From assembly GCF_011752565.1 (NCBI RefSeq), contig NZ_VWXK01000001.1, forward strand, positions 62,001-126,000: a stretch of 64,000 nt of DNA. The letters are read 5' to 3'. Position numbers and translations under genes: made by a program. The DNA is from Pantoea sp. Ap-967. Lineage in GTDB: Bacteria > Pseudomonadota > Gammaproteobacteria > Pseudomonadales > Pseudomonadaceae. Position 1 is the first letter of the stretch, and the number at the start of each line of letters is the position of its first letter. Shown piece after piece: positions 34,846 through 43,849 of the stretch. A model generated the notes under the pieces. That model did no database searches. It saw only the letters and a program-made list of their open reading frames with translations, and was not told where the DNA came from.

Positions 34846-35574
34846 GTGACATTAAAGATATGTATATTGGAAGCTGACGTTTTGGCTACTCAACTGGCAG
34901 AACAATACGGCTGTTATGGACACATGTTCGAAAAACTTTTTCAGCACCAGTCGCTTCCCGTATCCCTCGATACCTACAATGTCGTCCTTGGGGACTACCC
35001 CAATCCAACGACCACCTATGACGCCTACCTGGTAACAGGCAGTAAATTTGACTCATTCGGCTCGGAACTATGGATTCAGCATTTGCGCGACTTCCTCGCC
35101 ACGCTGATCATGAATGAACAGACTATTGTGGGCATCTGTTTCGGGCACCAACTGCTATCGCTAATGCTCGGCGGCAAGGTAGACCGATCAGGCAACGGGT
35201 GGGGCATAGGCGTTCATACCTACAGGACCGAGTCCAAAAAGAGCTGGATGACCCCCTTCACGAACGAAGTGAAGATGCTGGTGAGCCATCAAGACCAGGT
35301 GAGCTGCATGCCAGCGAATGCCGAACTACTGGCAACCAGCGAATTCTGCCCTGTTGCTGCCTATCAGGTAGGCGACAGGATCATTTGTTTTCAGGGGCAT
35401 CCTGAATTTACCTCTGCCTATTCCCGGGCGCTCATCGAACGACGCTGTGACAAGCTTTCACCAGCGGTTTACATAAAGGGGCTCGAGAGCTTGAACGAGC
35501 CCCACCAAGGCTCAATGATTGCTAGCTGGATTACGCATTTTGTTGCTCAATCGCAGACACGCTCACAACGCTGA
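34846..35574 (+). CDS. Class-I glutamine amidotransferase
   Basis: A 242-residue class-I amidotransferase domain protein: nucleophile Cys in VGICFGHQLLS and His-Glu in FQGHPEF. No synthetase domain is fused. Start taken as the GTG at 34846, with GGGTGG upstream; a GTG at 34837 is possible. Stand-alone members occur beside gamma-glutamyl-amide synthetases and can remove or transfer the glutamyl group. Here a PuuA-like synthetase (49590) and an amine oxidase (46095) lie in the same region, which fits a PuuD-like or TdnT-like role (inference). Confidence 0.75.
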   Translation: MTLKICILEADVLATQLAEQYGCYGHMFEKLFQHQSLPVSLDTYNVVLGDYPNPTTTYDAYLVTGSKFDSFGSELWIQHLRDFLATLIMNEQTIVGICFGHQLLSLMLGGKVDRSGNGWGIGVHTYRTESKKSWMTPFTNEVKMLVSHQDQVSCMPANAELLATSEFCPVAAYQVGDRIICFQGHPEFTSAYSRALIERRCDKLSPAVYIKGLESLNEPHQGSMIASWITHFVAQSQTRSQR

Positions 35575-35990
35575 CGCGAGTGTAAAGCCGCAGCGCAATC
35601 AAGCAATGCGGCAAACCAACACATACGTTGAAAAAATCTCTAAAATCACAAAAGGCAAATCTCTATCGCATTGAATAATTTACTCTTTATTATCAACGAC
35701 TTACAAAATAAAAAAATTACCCCCACCAGAGTCTCATTCTCCGACCTCTGAATTTTTCAACAATTATGTTGACTTTTTTAGGCCGCGAATTCTAGACTAC
35801 GCACACACCACAAGCTGAAAATCGTCGGAGGCTTCAACGCCGTTGAGCCGAGAAGACCGAAGGATGTTATCTTTTGTCGCATCCTTCCTGAGCAGCATGA
35901 CAGCCTCAGTATCGTAAGGCTCAGGATTTGCACATTTCACCGCCATGACCACTTCGCAGATCTGGCGACGACCGGAGCTACGCAGCAAAC
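35575..35990. other. AT-rich control region before TetR gene
   Basis: About 415 bp, notably AT-rich (long A/T runs near 35690-35720), with the TCAACA-N4-TGTTGA site listed separately. A 63-codon minus-strand ORF at 35797-35988 has a weak ribosome site and no similarity I know, so it is not called. Confidence 0.4.
35757..35772. promoter_or_regulatory. Operator TCAACA-N4-TGTTGA, copy 1
   Basis: TCAACA-ATTA-TGTTGA overlaps the -35 of a likely promoter (TTGACT, 18 bp, TAGACT) reading toward the TetR gene at 35991. Identical half-sites occur at 41495-41510 and 41654-41669. Probably the autoregulatory site of this TetR protein. Confidence 0.65.
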
Positions 35991-36572
35991 ATGACCGTAA
36001 AAAAGACTAACAAGAAACAATCGATCATCGAGACCTTCATGAACTGTGTTATCGAACAGGGACTGAACAATAGCTCGATGGCTGAAATTGCTTCGAAAGT
36101 CGGCATTGATCGCAGCAGCCTCTATTACTACTTCAAATCCCGAGAAGAACTCATCGATGCGCTGGTCCAGTTTGTAGTGGACCAATACATTGACCAGTTT
36201 TCCCGTTCACTGTCTGCCTACACAAACCACCAGCACCGCGCTGAACAACTGGTTGAGCACTTGTTCGGAGGCAGGTTCCATCAGCCTGGGCTTTCTCAAG
36301 TCATTGATGAACTTGCCGTATTGGCTAACCGGGAAAAGCATATCAATGCACAGGTCAAGTCAATTTACCAGGCCGTCGAGCTCGCCATTCTGCGAGAGGT
36401 TGATCAAGCATTCCCTGATGCCGATCCCGAAAAACGCCGCTGGGCTGCGTATGCATTGAACCAACTCGCCGAGGGCTGCTCAGTATTCACATCTTACGGC
36501 TTCAGCAGTGACCGCCTGGAAGCTGGCCGCCTTGCTGCGCAATGCATATTGAAATCTGTCACCAGTAGCTGA
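35991..36572 (+). CDS. TetR family regulator of the amine cluster
   Basis: A 193-residue TetR regulator: the N-terminal helices IETFMNCVIEQGLNNSSM and recognition region IASKVGIDRSSLYYYFKSREELIDALV are typical. Three copies of TCAACA-N4-TGTTGA lie upstream of this gene and in the divergent region of the transporter and ligase operons (41.5-41.7 kb), with shared promoter elements. It is therefore the best candidate for local control of the amine system. The ligand is not known. Confidence 0.82.
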   Translation: MTVKKTNKKQSIIETFMNCVIEQGLNNSSMAEIASKVGIDRSSLYYYFKSREELIDALVQFVVDQYIDQFSRSLSAYTNHQHRAEQLVEHLFGGRFHQPGLSQVIDELAVLANREKHINAQVKSIYQAVELAILREVDQAFPDADPEKRRWAAYALNQLAEGCSVFTSYGFSSDRLEAGRLAAQCILKSVTSS

Positions 36573-36729
36573 AGAACCTGGCGATACATCCTCTGCTCAC
36601 ATAAAAAGGAACGCTACGCCGCCCCTTCAACCACCTGTCACAACCGAACGTGAGCGCAGTGACAGATTGAACGGTCGGCATCTCCTTAGTTTTATTTTCG
36701 CTCAATAACTCTCTGATAGACATTCCGCT

Positions 36730-36750
36730 CCAGGGCCGCTACGGCCCTGG
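36730..36750 (+). terminator. Hairpin upstream of GMC gene
   Basis: CCAGGGCCG (36730-36738) and CGGCCCTGG (36742-36750), a 9-bp GC-rich stem with a 3-nt loop, followed by ATTATTCTTT. Likely terminator of the TetR transcript, 40 bp before the GMC start. Confidence 0.6.
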
Positions 36751-36792
36751 ATTATTCTTTCATGACGAACAACACATAAAAGCAGGCCCCTC

Positions 36793-38424
36793 ATGAACGC
36801 CGATGTCTTTGATTACATTGTGATAGGTGGTGGTGCGGCCGGGTGCGTGGTCGCCGCGCGCCTCAGTGAAGATCACAGTCGCCAGGTACTGCTGCTCGAA
36901 GCAGGCATCGATGACAAGAGCCTCTACATACGCATGAACGGTGCCTATTTTCGCACATTGAACACCAAGCGAACGGTGACCTACAATTCCGAACCCTCCC
37001 CCTACACCGAGAACCGCTCCATTGCAGTGATGCAAGCTCGTACTTTGGGCGGAGGCCACTCGATTAATGGCATGGTTTATATTCGCGGGCAGCGTGAGGA
37101 TTATGACGGATGGGCAGCGAAGGGTTGCCTTGGGTGGTCTTTCGAGGAGGTGCTTCCCTATTTCAAGAAGTCCGAGAACAATCAGAGACTGATGACAGAC
37201 TTGCATGGTAATACCGGCCCTCTGACCATATCCGATAACAGCTACCGTCACGTTCTCAGCAGAGCATTTGTGACCGGCGCGCAGCAGGTTGGCGAGCGAC
37301 TCGGGCTGCCTATTCACTACAACGACGACTTCAACGGCCCTCGCCAAGAAGGGGTCGGCTACTACCAAACCACCAGCCTGAATGGAGAACGCTGCAGCAC
37401 GTCACGCAGTTTTCTCTGGCCAGCCATGAGTCGACGCAACCTCAAGGTACGGGTAAATAGCCCGGTCGCCCATGTCATGATCGAGAACAGACGCGCAGTT
37501 GGCGTGCGCGTGTTGACGGTAGACGGCGGACTCATTGAGATTCGTGCACGTAAGGAAGTCATAATTTGCGCCGGCGCCACCGTGTCCCCCAAGCTTTTGA
37601 TGTTGTCTGGCATAGGACCGGCTGATCACTTGCGAGAACACGGTATCGAAGTAGTGAGCGATGTTCCCGGTGTCGGCGAGAACTATCAGGATCATGTCGC
37701 GGTGGCGGTGGACGGCAGACTCAAGAACCCTATCAGCTTGCTTGGCCAGGACCGGGGCTTTAAAGCCTTACGCCACGGCTTGGACTGGGTTATCCGTCGC
37801 AGAGGACTGTTGACTTCAAACCTGGTCGAGAGCGGCGGATTTTTCGATCTTGACGGCGATGGTCGCCCCGAAATCCAGATTCACACCATCGCCATGGCCT
37901 CTACCAGCTGGGGTGAGGGCGACGATATCACGGGACTTCCCTCCCCTGAGCACGGCTTGTCCGTTTCCCCCTGCTGCCTGACAAGTCATTCGCGCGGCAG
38001 AATTCGCTTGCGCAGCAAGGACCCAAGCGCAGCGCCGATAATTGAAGCGAATTACCTGAGCAATTCCCTTGATGTCGAGAACTTGGTAAGGGGCGTGCGG
38101 CTGGCTCGCCAGATCCTGCAGGCTCCCGCGCTGGCCCAATACATTGAGGGCGAAATAACACCTGGCGATGCTGTCAACGATGATGATTCCGCCTTGGAAG
38201 CTTATGTGCGCAAAAACGCGGAGAACTCATACCACCCTGCCGGCACATGCGCCATGGGCAATGACGAAAACGCGGTGGTCGACCTGCAACTGCGCGTTCG
38301 CGGCATAATAGGCCTGCGTGTTGCAGATGCATCCGTGATGCCTGAGATAGTCCGAGGCAATACCACGGCAGCGACGGTGATGATCGCCGAAAGAGCCGCA
38401 GAATTCATCACTCAGGCACCTTGA
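36793..38424 (+). CDS. GMC family oxidoreductase (choline-dehydrogenase-like)
   Basis: A 543-residue FAD alcohol oxidoreductase. N-terminal YIVIGGGAAGCVVAARLSED and LLLEAG, the GMC signature ARTLGGGHSINGMVYIRG, the second signature GATVSPKLLMLSGIGP, and the catalytic His in SYHPAGTCAMG are all present. Members oxidise choline, alkanols or PEG to aldehydes. Within an amine-utilisation cluster it suggests that the substrate, or its gamma-glutamyl form, carries an alcohol group. It is not betA itself, as betB and betI are absent. Substrate unknown. Confidence 0.85.
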   Translation: MNADVFDYIVIGGGAAGCVVAARLSEDHSRQVLLLEAGIDDKSLYIRMNGAYFRTLNTKRTVTYNSEPSPYTENRSIAVMQARTLGGGHSINGMVYIRGQREDYDGWAAKGCLGWSFEEVLPYFKKSENNQRLMTDLHGNTGPLTISDNSYRHVLSRAFVTGAQQVGERLGLPIHYNDDFNGPRQEGVGYYQTTSLNGERCSTSRSFLWPAMSRRNLKVRVNSPVAHVMIENRRAVGVRVLTVDGGLIEIRARKEVIICAGATVSPKLLMLSGIGPADHLREHGIEVVSDVPGVGENYQDHVAVAVDGRLKNPISLLGQDRGFKALRHGLDWVIRRRGLLTSNLVESGGFFDLDGDGRPEIQIHTIAMASTSWGEGDDITGLPSPEHGLSVSPCCLTSHSRGRIRLRSKDPSAAPIIEANYLSNSLDVENLVRGVRLARQILQAPALAQYIEGEITPGDAVNDDDSALEAYVRKNAENSYHPAGTCAMGNDENAVVDLQLRVRGIIGLRVADASVMPEIVRGNTTAATVMIAERAAEFITQAP

Positions 38425-38436
38425 CGCATCCCAAAC

Positions 38437-38476
38437 AGCGTAAGGGCCGCAGCCATTCTGTTGCGGCCCTTACGCT
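38437..38476. terminator. Strong bidirectional terminator hairpin
   Basis: A perfect 15-bp stem (38437-38451 with 38462-38476, arms AGCGTAAGGGCCGCA and its complement) and a 10-nt loop, between the convergent GMC and ABC-ATPase genes. Confidence 0.75.
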
Positions 38477-38525
38477 TGAATTGGCAATGGACGTATTAAA
38501 TGAACACTTGCTGCGAAATGAGCCT

Positions 38526-39614
38526 TTAGCCCCGCAGCACGCTACCACTGTCCTCGGACCAGTGAACAAATACTGCATCTCCCCAGGTAGGCCGCGCGCC
38601 ATGCCGTTCTGCATTCGCAACAAAACTCTGGACGATCAGCCCACTGCTCAGCTCAATGTAGAAAACCGAATGGCCGCCAAGGTAGGCGATGTCATGCACT
38701 TTACCGCGAGCCCAGTTGAAATCCGAGCAGGGTTCCTGCATGCCCATCAACAGCTTTTCTGGGCGCAACGCATAGGCCACCGGCCTTTCTTCGATGGCGG
38801 TGGTAATACCATGCCCAACTCTGATAGGACGGTCCAGTTGAGGGCATGAAATAATCGCGTGGGACTGTTCATCCTCGATGATCTCGCCATCAAATAGGTT
38901 CACGTTTCCGATAAACTCACAAACCAGACGGTTGATCGGAGACTCGTATACATCCTTGGGCGTACCGACTTGCTCAATAGCCCCCTGGTGCATGATTGCG
39001 ATCTGGTTCGCCATCGTCATGGATTCCTCCTGGTCATGGGTGACCATCACGCAGGTAACGCCCACACGCTCGATAATTTCGATCAGCTCGAGCTGCATGC
39101 GTGAACGCAGTTTCTTGTCCAAAGCGCCCATGGGTTCGTCCAGCAGCAACAACTTGGGACGCTTGGCAAGCGATCGAGCGAGTGCAACACGTTGTCGCTG
39201 ACCACCAGAAAGCTGATGCGGCATTCGATTGGCCAAATGCGTCATGTGCACCAACGACAACATCTCATCCACGCGCGCTCTTATCTCGCTAACCGCCAGC
39301 TTTTCCTGAAGCAATCCAAATTCGACGTTTTGCGCAACGGTCATATGCGGAAAGAGCGCATAAGATTGGAACATCATGTTGATCGGACGCTTGTGGGGCG
39401 GCATTGCCGTGATATCAACACCGTCAAGGTAGATACGCCCCGCGGAAGGTTGCTCGAATCCTGCCATCATACGCAGCAACGTTGACTTCCCTGACCCGGA
39501 CCCACCCAGGAGGGCAAACACCTCTCCCCGTTTAACGGACAACGTCACATTGTCCACCGCCCGGAGAGCCCCATACGATTTCGAAACACCTTGCAACTGC
39601 AGAAACGCAGACAT
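38526..39614 (-). CDS. ABC importer ATPase (PotA/PotG-like)
   Basis: A 362-residue ABC ATPase of the spermidine/putrescine importer type: Walker A GGSGSGKST, RPINMMFQSYALFPHMT, signature LSGGQRQRVALARS, Walker B LLLLDEPMGALD, and H-loop VTHDQEE, then a C-terminal TOBE domain (from about 245). It powers the permeases at 42965 and 43846. Unusually it is not in their operon but on the opposite strand, behind the CoA ligase gene, and so relies on joint regulation. Confidence 0.88.
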   Translation of the reverse strand: MSAFLQLQGVSKSYGALRAVDNVTLSVKRGEVFALLGGSGSGKSTLLRMMAGFEQPSAGRIYLDGVDITAMPPHKRPINMMFQSYALFPHMTVAQNVEFGLLQEKLAVSEIRARVDEMLSLVHMTHLANRMPHQLSGGQRQRVALARSLAKRPKLLLLDEPMGALDKKLRSRMQLELIEIIERVGVTCVMVTHDQEESMTMANQIAIMHQGAIEQVGTPKDVYESPINRLVCEFIGNVNLFDGEIIEDEQSHAIISCPQLDRPIRVGHGITTAIEERPVAYALRPEKLLMGMQEPCSDFNWARGKVHDIAYLGGHSVFYIELSSGLIVQSFVANAERHGARPTWGDAVFVHWSEDSGSVLRG

Positions 39615-39727
39615 GTTAAACCTCCACCCCTGTCGCAGTGGGCGTGATTGGATTACCTTGCGAAGGAAGGCGAGGGTCTACCCCTGCCTCCACTCGAAAA
39701 TATTGAACGCCTGGATTCGAGCCGCAA

Positions 39728-41344
39728 TCAGCGCCAGATTTTATCAACGAAGTCGTAGCTGTTGATGCGCAGGTCGTCTACCCCCTTCACCAGAAGATGC
39801 TTTGCCACCTTGTTCGAAGGTGTATAGATAAATTCTTCTACATACTGGATGTATCGCGGAATCTTGAATTTTGCCAATAGACCGGCGCAGTGAGCATGAA
39901 TGTCAGAAAGCCCAACGCTCTCCTGGGTAAACCCGCGTGCCAGTTTGACGTACGCTTTGACTTCCTGGTCGCGGTCAGTATCAGGAACTGCAACCACCGC
40001 AGCCTCTTCAATGCCAGCCAGGTCCATCAAGACTTGCTCAACTTCAAGCGCAGCAATGTTCTCGCCACTACGCTTTATCATGTCCTTGATTCTACCAACG
40101 ATATGGAAATATCCCTTTTCATCCTGGCAGAACAGATCACCCGTCCTGAACCACCCATCCACCAGCAACTCGGCATTGATTTCAGGACGGTTGTAGTACC
40201 CACTGAAAATACCGTCACCGGTGATCCAAAGCTCACCCACCTGCCCCGGCTGGACGTCGTTTCCCTGCCCATCGACAATCCGCGCACGGCGGAAAGGCCC
40301 TGGTACACCGCAAGAACCTATGGCCTCGGGATCATCGCAATCCAGGGGCACACAGATGCCCAAAGCGATTTCTGTCATCCCGTAGAACTCTCTGACGGGA
40401 GCCTGGTAGCGTCGCTGAATGGCAGCCTGCATATCTGTGCTTAAGTGGTAACCCATGAAAAGCTGGACCTGATTCTTGCTGTCCTGCTCCGTCTCGGGAA
40501 GTTTGAGCAACGGATCCGGGAACCACACGAGACTGCTTTCACGGGATTCCAGCCAGCCCAGGAACTTACGCACGCTCATACCGTTCGAGAAATCAACCCG
40601 CGCCCCCGAATACAGCCCTGTCATCAACATCCATTGTGGGTCGATGTAGTACCAGGGGTGATCCGAAAGCACGCTCTGCAAATTTGGCAGCATCAGCGCA
40701 GGAATCGCCCCGGCCAGAACCCAGAAGCGATGGTCCTGCATCACGCCCTTGGGCAAGCCGGTGGTTCCAGAGGTGTACTGAATATTCATCAGCTGCCCCC
40801 CCTCGATACTATTAACTGGCGTGAACCCACTATCACCCGCGCTCAGCAGACTGCTGTAAGCCTGGAAGCCCGCTTGCTCCTCGCCAACCAGCACCAACTT
40901 GCCAGGGTCGACACCTGCCTCCGCTTCCAGTGCGGTGGCGAGATAGGTGTCCTCGACCACCAGAAACTCGATATTCGCGTCCTGAAAGATGAATTTCAGC
41001 TCGCGGGCCGTAGACCCCGTGACCACTGGCACGGCGACCGCCCCCAGAATTCCGAGGGCAAGCCAGGCAACTGGGTATTCGATCCGATTGGATATCAATA
41101 ACGCTACATGAGTGCCCTGTTTAACGCCTAATCGGTGCAAAGCGCTGGCCAGTTTGTGGGACGTATCACGCAGCGCAGTGAAGCTTAAAGACTCACCTCG
41201 CTCGAAGAAGTCGATAGCCGGCGCATCACCAAAACGCTGCGCAGCTCTATCCAGAACAGCCGGGATCGAGGCCGGGAAAACGGTTTGCTCAATTGCGGCG
41301 AACGACGGGTGAGGATTGAGGCGAGCGTGCACTAGGTTAGTCAT
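39728..41344 (-). CDS. AMP-forming acid-CoA ligase (CaiC-like)
   Basis: A 538-residue AMP-dependent ligase resembling crotonobetaine/carnitine-CoA ligases: P-loop QYTSGTTGLPKGVMQDHR, REFYGMTEIALG, GDLFCQDEKGYFHIVGRIKD, MIKRSGENIAALEVE, and a C-terminal IYTPSNKVAKH carrying the likely catalytic Lys. Shares a transcript with the ABC ATPase. It likely makes the CoA ester of the acid left after deamination, to be handled with the hotdog protein at 45577. Actual acid unknown. Confidence 0.82.
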   Translation of the reverse strand: MTNLVHARLNPHPSFAAIEQTVFPASIPAVLDRAAQRFGDAPAIDFFERGESLSFTALRDTSHKLASALHRLGVKQGTHVALLISNRIEYPVAWLALGILGAVAVPVVTGSTARELKFIFQDANIEFLVVEDTYLATALEAEAGVDPGKLVLVGEEQAGFQAYSSLLSAGDSGFTPVNSIEGGQLMNIQYTSGTTGLPKGVMQDHRFWVLAGAIPALMLPNLQSVLSDHPWYYIDPQWMLMTGLYSGARVDFSNGMSVRKFLGWLESRESSLVWFPDPLLKLPETEQDSKNQVQLFMGYHLSTDMQAAIQRRYQAPVREFYGMTEIALGICVPLDCDDPEAIGSCGVPGPFRRARIVDGQGNDVQPGQVGELWITGDGIFSGYYNRPEINAELLVDGWFRTGDLFCQDEKGYFHIVGRIKDMIKRSGENIAALEVEQVLMDLAGIEEAAVVAVPDTDRDQEVKAYVKLARGFTQESVGLSDIHAHCAGLLAKFKIPRYIQYVEEFIYTPSNKVAKHLLVKGVDDLRINSYDFVDKIWR

Positions 41345-41494
41345 GAAAAATCTCGTTGTTGTAAGAGTTTTGGAGGCATGAGCGCATTCCTTCTACTGAG
41401 CCGGATTCATACCGGTCTCCGCGCAGCGCTGTTACCCGAAGGTGAAGCCCTTCAGGGAAACGGATCTCAGTCTAGGTGCGAAAAAAAGATTCAG

Positions 41495-41510
41495 TCAACA
41501 GTAGTGTTGA
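41495..41510. promoter_or_regulatory. Operator TCAACA-N4-TGTTGA, copy 2
   Basis: TCAACA-GTAG-TGTTGA. On the minus strand it overlaps TTGACT, which with TAGACT 18 bp on forms the promoter of the CoA ligase-ATPase operon. The same promoter words and spacing occur at copy 1. Confidence 0.68.
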
Positions 41511-41653
41511 TAACAGAACGATCATCAGCGAAAAACCGGGGAGAGAGAGCCATGCACGAGAGCAGACAAAAACCTCTAAAACCATTGATTTAGACGGTTT
41601 TAAGCTAGATACAGTCATCGCAAAACACTGAACAAGCAGGCTCAAAGCAAAAT

Positions 41654-41669
41654 TCAACAATTGTGTTGA
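41654..41669. promoter_or_regulatory. Operator TCAACA-N4-TGTTGA, copy 3
   Basis: TCAACA-ATTG-TGTTGA, overlapping TTGACA (41666-41671), a likely -35 box for the plus-strand binding protein-permease operon. No good -10 is visible after it. Confidence 0.65.
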
Positions 41670-41830
41670 CATTTTTTTCTGGTCTGAGAAACTCAAGGCG
41701 TGTCACAACTCCACCCGCATTACCGATGCTGAGCGGGCACAGCAGCAACAGCGCAAGCCAGAGACTGCAATGGGGAGTGGTGAACCAATTTCAGCCTGCC
41801 ATCCAAAACAAAAATATCGGAGGCAACACA

Positions 41831-42919
41831 ATGTTCATGAAAACCATGCTGGCAGCGGCTCTGAGCTGTGGATTGATGGCCATGGCCGCCCAAGCCAGCG
41901 AAGTGAATGTCAATCACTGGTCTGATTTCCTGGCCGCCGGCACCGTCCAAGATTTTGAAACCCAGTCGAAAATCAAAGTCAATTTCTCGGTAGCTGACTC
42001 TCTGGACACCTTGCAAACCAAGCTAATCGTCGGGGGCACCGGGTACGACGTAGTGTCGCCCAGCCACACTATTGGCGAGCGCTTGGTCAATTCAAATCTG
42101 CTGTACAAACTGGACAAATCCAAATTACCGAATTTGCGAAACCTGGATGAGTCCATGATGGCCAAGCTCGCCACCGTAGACCCCGGAAACGATCATCTGG
42201 TCCCCTTCGCAATCGTGGCCACACTCTTGGCATTCAACGAGACCAAAGTCAGGGAACTGCTGGGTGAAAAGGCGGAACTGGACTCACTGGCCTTACTGTT
42301 CGACCCCGCCAACGCCGAAAAGCTGAAGTCCTGCAAGATCAACCTCTTTGACACGCCAGCGCCCGTATTTTCGATGGCATTGACATACTTAGGGTTGAAC
42401 CCTGGTAGCGAGAATCCGAAAGACTATCAAGCTGCATTCAACGCGTTGAAGAAAATTCGACCGTACGTAGCCCAATTCAACGAAAGCACTTATTTGAATG
42501 ACCTGGCGGGGGGCGACATTTGCATCACTACCGCTTGGAGCAGCGATGCATTGATCGCGCGAGATCGAGCGAAAGAAGCAAAACGCCCATACACCATTGG
42601 CTACTCCATCCCCAAGGAAGGAACAGCCACTGATTTTGCCGTACTGGCCATCCCCAAGGATGCTCCGCACCCAGACGCTGCCATGGCGTGGATAAACTTT
42701 CTGCTTGACCCAACTGTTAGCGCCAGAAACACGAATGAGCTGCGCATAGCGACAATAAATGAAGCTGCTCGACCTCAAGTGAACGCGGAAACGTTGGCCG
42801 AACCGGTTGTCAGCCTGCAGACGCCAAACGCCAATGTCTTCTACCTCTCGAAGACGCCTTCCGCAAAGATCATGCGCCTGCAGAACCAACTGTGGAGTCA
42901 GCTGAAGTTAGGAAACTGA
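41831..42919 (+). CDS. Periplasmic binding protein of PotF-like ABC importer
   Basis: A 362-residue secreted solute-binding protein. Start at 41831 after CGGAGG. Signal peptide MKTMLAAALSCGLMAMAAQA, cleaved before SEV. VNHWSDFLAAGTVQDFE and VGGTGYDVVSPSH match polyamine-binding PotF/PotD-type proteins. However, the usual WGTTGIGYN-like stretch reads LVPFAIVATLLAFNE, and other ligand residues seem changed, so the ligand is probably not putrescine or spermidine. It delivers substrate to the following permeases. Confidence 0.83.
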   Translation: MFMKTMLAAALSCGLMAMAAQASEVNVNHWSDFLAAGTVQDFETQSKIKVNFSVADSLDTLQTKLIVGGTGYDVVSPSHTIGERLVNSNLLYKLDKSKLPNLRNLDESMMAKLATVDPGNDHLVPFAIVATLLAFNETKVRELLGEKAELDSLALLFDPANAEKLKSCKINLFDTPAPVFSMALTYLGLNPGSENPKDYQAAFNALKKIRPYVAQFNESTYLNDLAGGDICITTAWSSDALIARDRAKEAKRPYTIGYSIPKEGTATDFAVLAIPKDAPHPDAAMAWINFLLDPTVSARNTNELRIATINEAARPQVNAETLAEPVVSLQTPNANVFYLSKTPSAKIMRLQNQLWSQLKLGN

Positions 42920-42964
42920 CCGCCTCGGCCGAACGTTTCAACCGACTCTTGTGAGAAAACTCGT

Positions 42965-43849
42965 ATGACTCCTAATTCCCGGTCTGGAAAACTAGTTGTT
43001 GCCGCACCTTATGCGTTTTTCCTATTTTTCCTTTTCGTGCCTTTCCTTTTGGTTTGTACGATCAGTTTCACGGCTTCCGAGTTTGCGGTGCCTCCATACT
43101 CGCCCATCGTATCCTGGAGTGATCGTGAATTAACCTTAAGTATCAACCTGGCCAACTATCTGACCATCGCACTGGATGGGCTTTACCTCAATACTTTTCT
43201 CTCATCATTAAAATTTTCTGCCATCAACACCCTACTGTGCCTGCTAGCGGGTTATCCCATGGCATACTGCATCGCTCGCGCTGATCATACAATTCGTAGT
43301 TACCTGCTGATTATGGTGATGCTGCCGATGTGGCTGTCATTTCTGGTACGCGTCTACGCATGGATGGCCATGCTGAAAAATGATGGCTTTATCAATCAAT
43401 TTTTACTGTGGCTCGGGGTAATTGACTCACCCATTCAAATGTACAGAACAAACTTCTCAGTTTACTTAGTCATGGTGATCACCTACCTGCCATTGATGAT
43501 CGTGCCACTTTATAACTGTATCAGCAAAATTGACCACTCACTGATCGAAGCAGCTCAGGACCTCGGCGCGAAGCCATTGACCGTACTGCGGCGCATCACC
43601 CTTCCACTGTCCAAGAACGGCATCATAGCCGGCAGTTTATTGGTATTCATTCCTTCGATGGGCGAATACGTGATTCCTCAACTGATGGGCGGTTCTGACA
43701 CGTTGATGCTTGGCAGAGTGATCTGGCAGGAATTCTTCAGCAACCTGGACTGGCCGATGACCAGCGCAATCACGTGCATGATGGTGCTGATGCTGTTGGT
43801 ACCTCTTGCCATATTCAACAAGAAGTCATTCAAGGAGGGCGCGCTGTGA
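42965..43849 (+). CDS. ABC permease (PotH/PotB-like)
   Basis: A 294-residue inner-membrane permease with about 6 transmembrane segments, starting with a strongly hydrophobic helix (YAFFLFFLFVPFLLV). The EAA loop ALSLIEAAQDLGA-type stretch appears as LIEAAQDLGAKPLTVLRRITLPLS and contacts the ATPase. It overlaps the next permease gene by 4 bp, one transport complex. Appears complete. Confidence 0.9.
   Translation: MTPNSRSGKLVVAAPYAFFLFFLFVPFLLVCTISFTASEFAVPPYSPIVSWSDRELTLSINLANYLTIALDGLYLNTFLSSLKFSAINTLLCLLAGYPMAYCIARADHTIRSYLLIMVMLPMWLSFLVRVYAWMAMLKNDGFINQFLLWLGVIDSPIQMYRTNFSVYLVMVITYLPLMIVPLYNCISKIDHSLIEAAQDLGAKPLTVLRRITLPLSKNGIIAGSLLVFIPSMGEYVIPQLMGGSDTLMLGRVIWQEFFSNLDWPMTSAITCMMVLMLLVPLAIFNKKSFKEGAL

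Noticed and set aside
35797..35988. 63-codon minus-strand ORF upstream of the TetR gene
   Set aside because: Weak ribosome site, no similarity known; it lies in the likely control region.
36793..38424. Choline dehydrogenase BetA
   Set aside because: The GMC family call is sound, but the betB and betI genes are absent, and the TetR genes near do not look like BetI.
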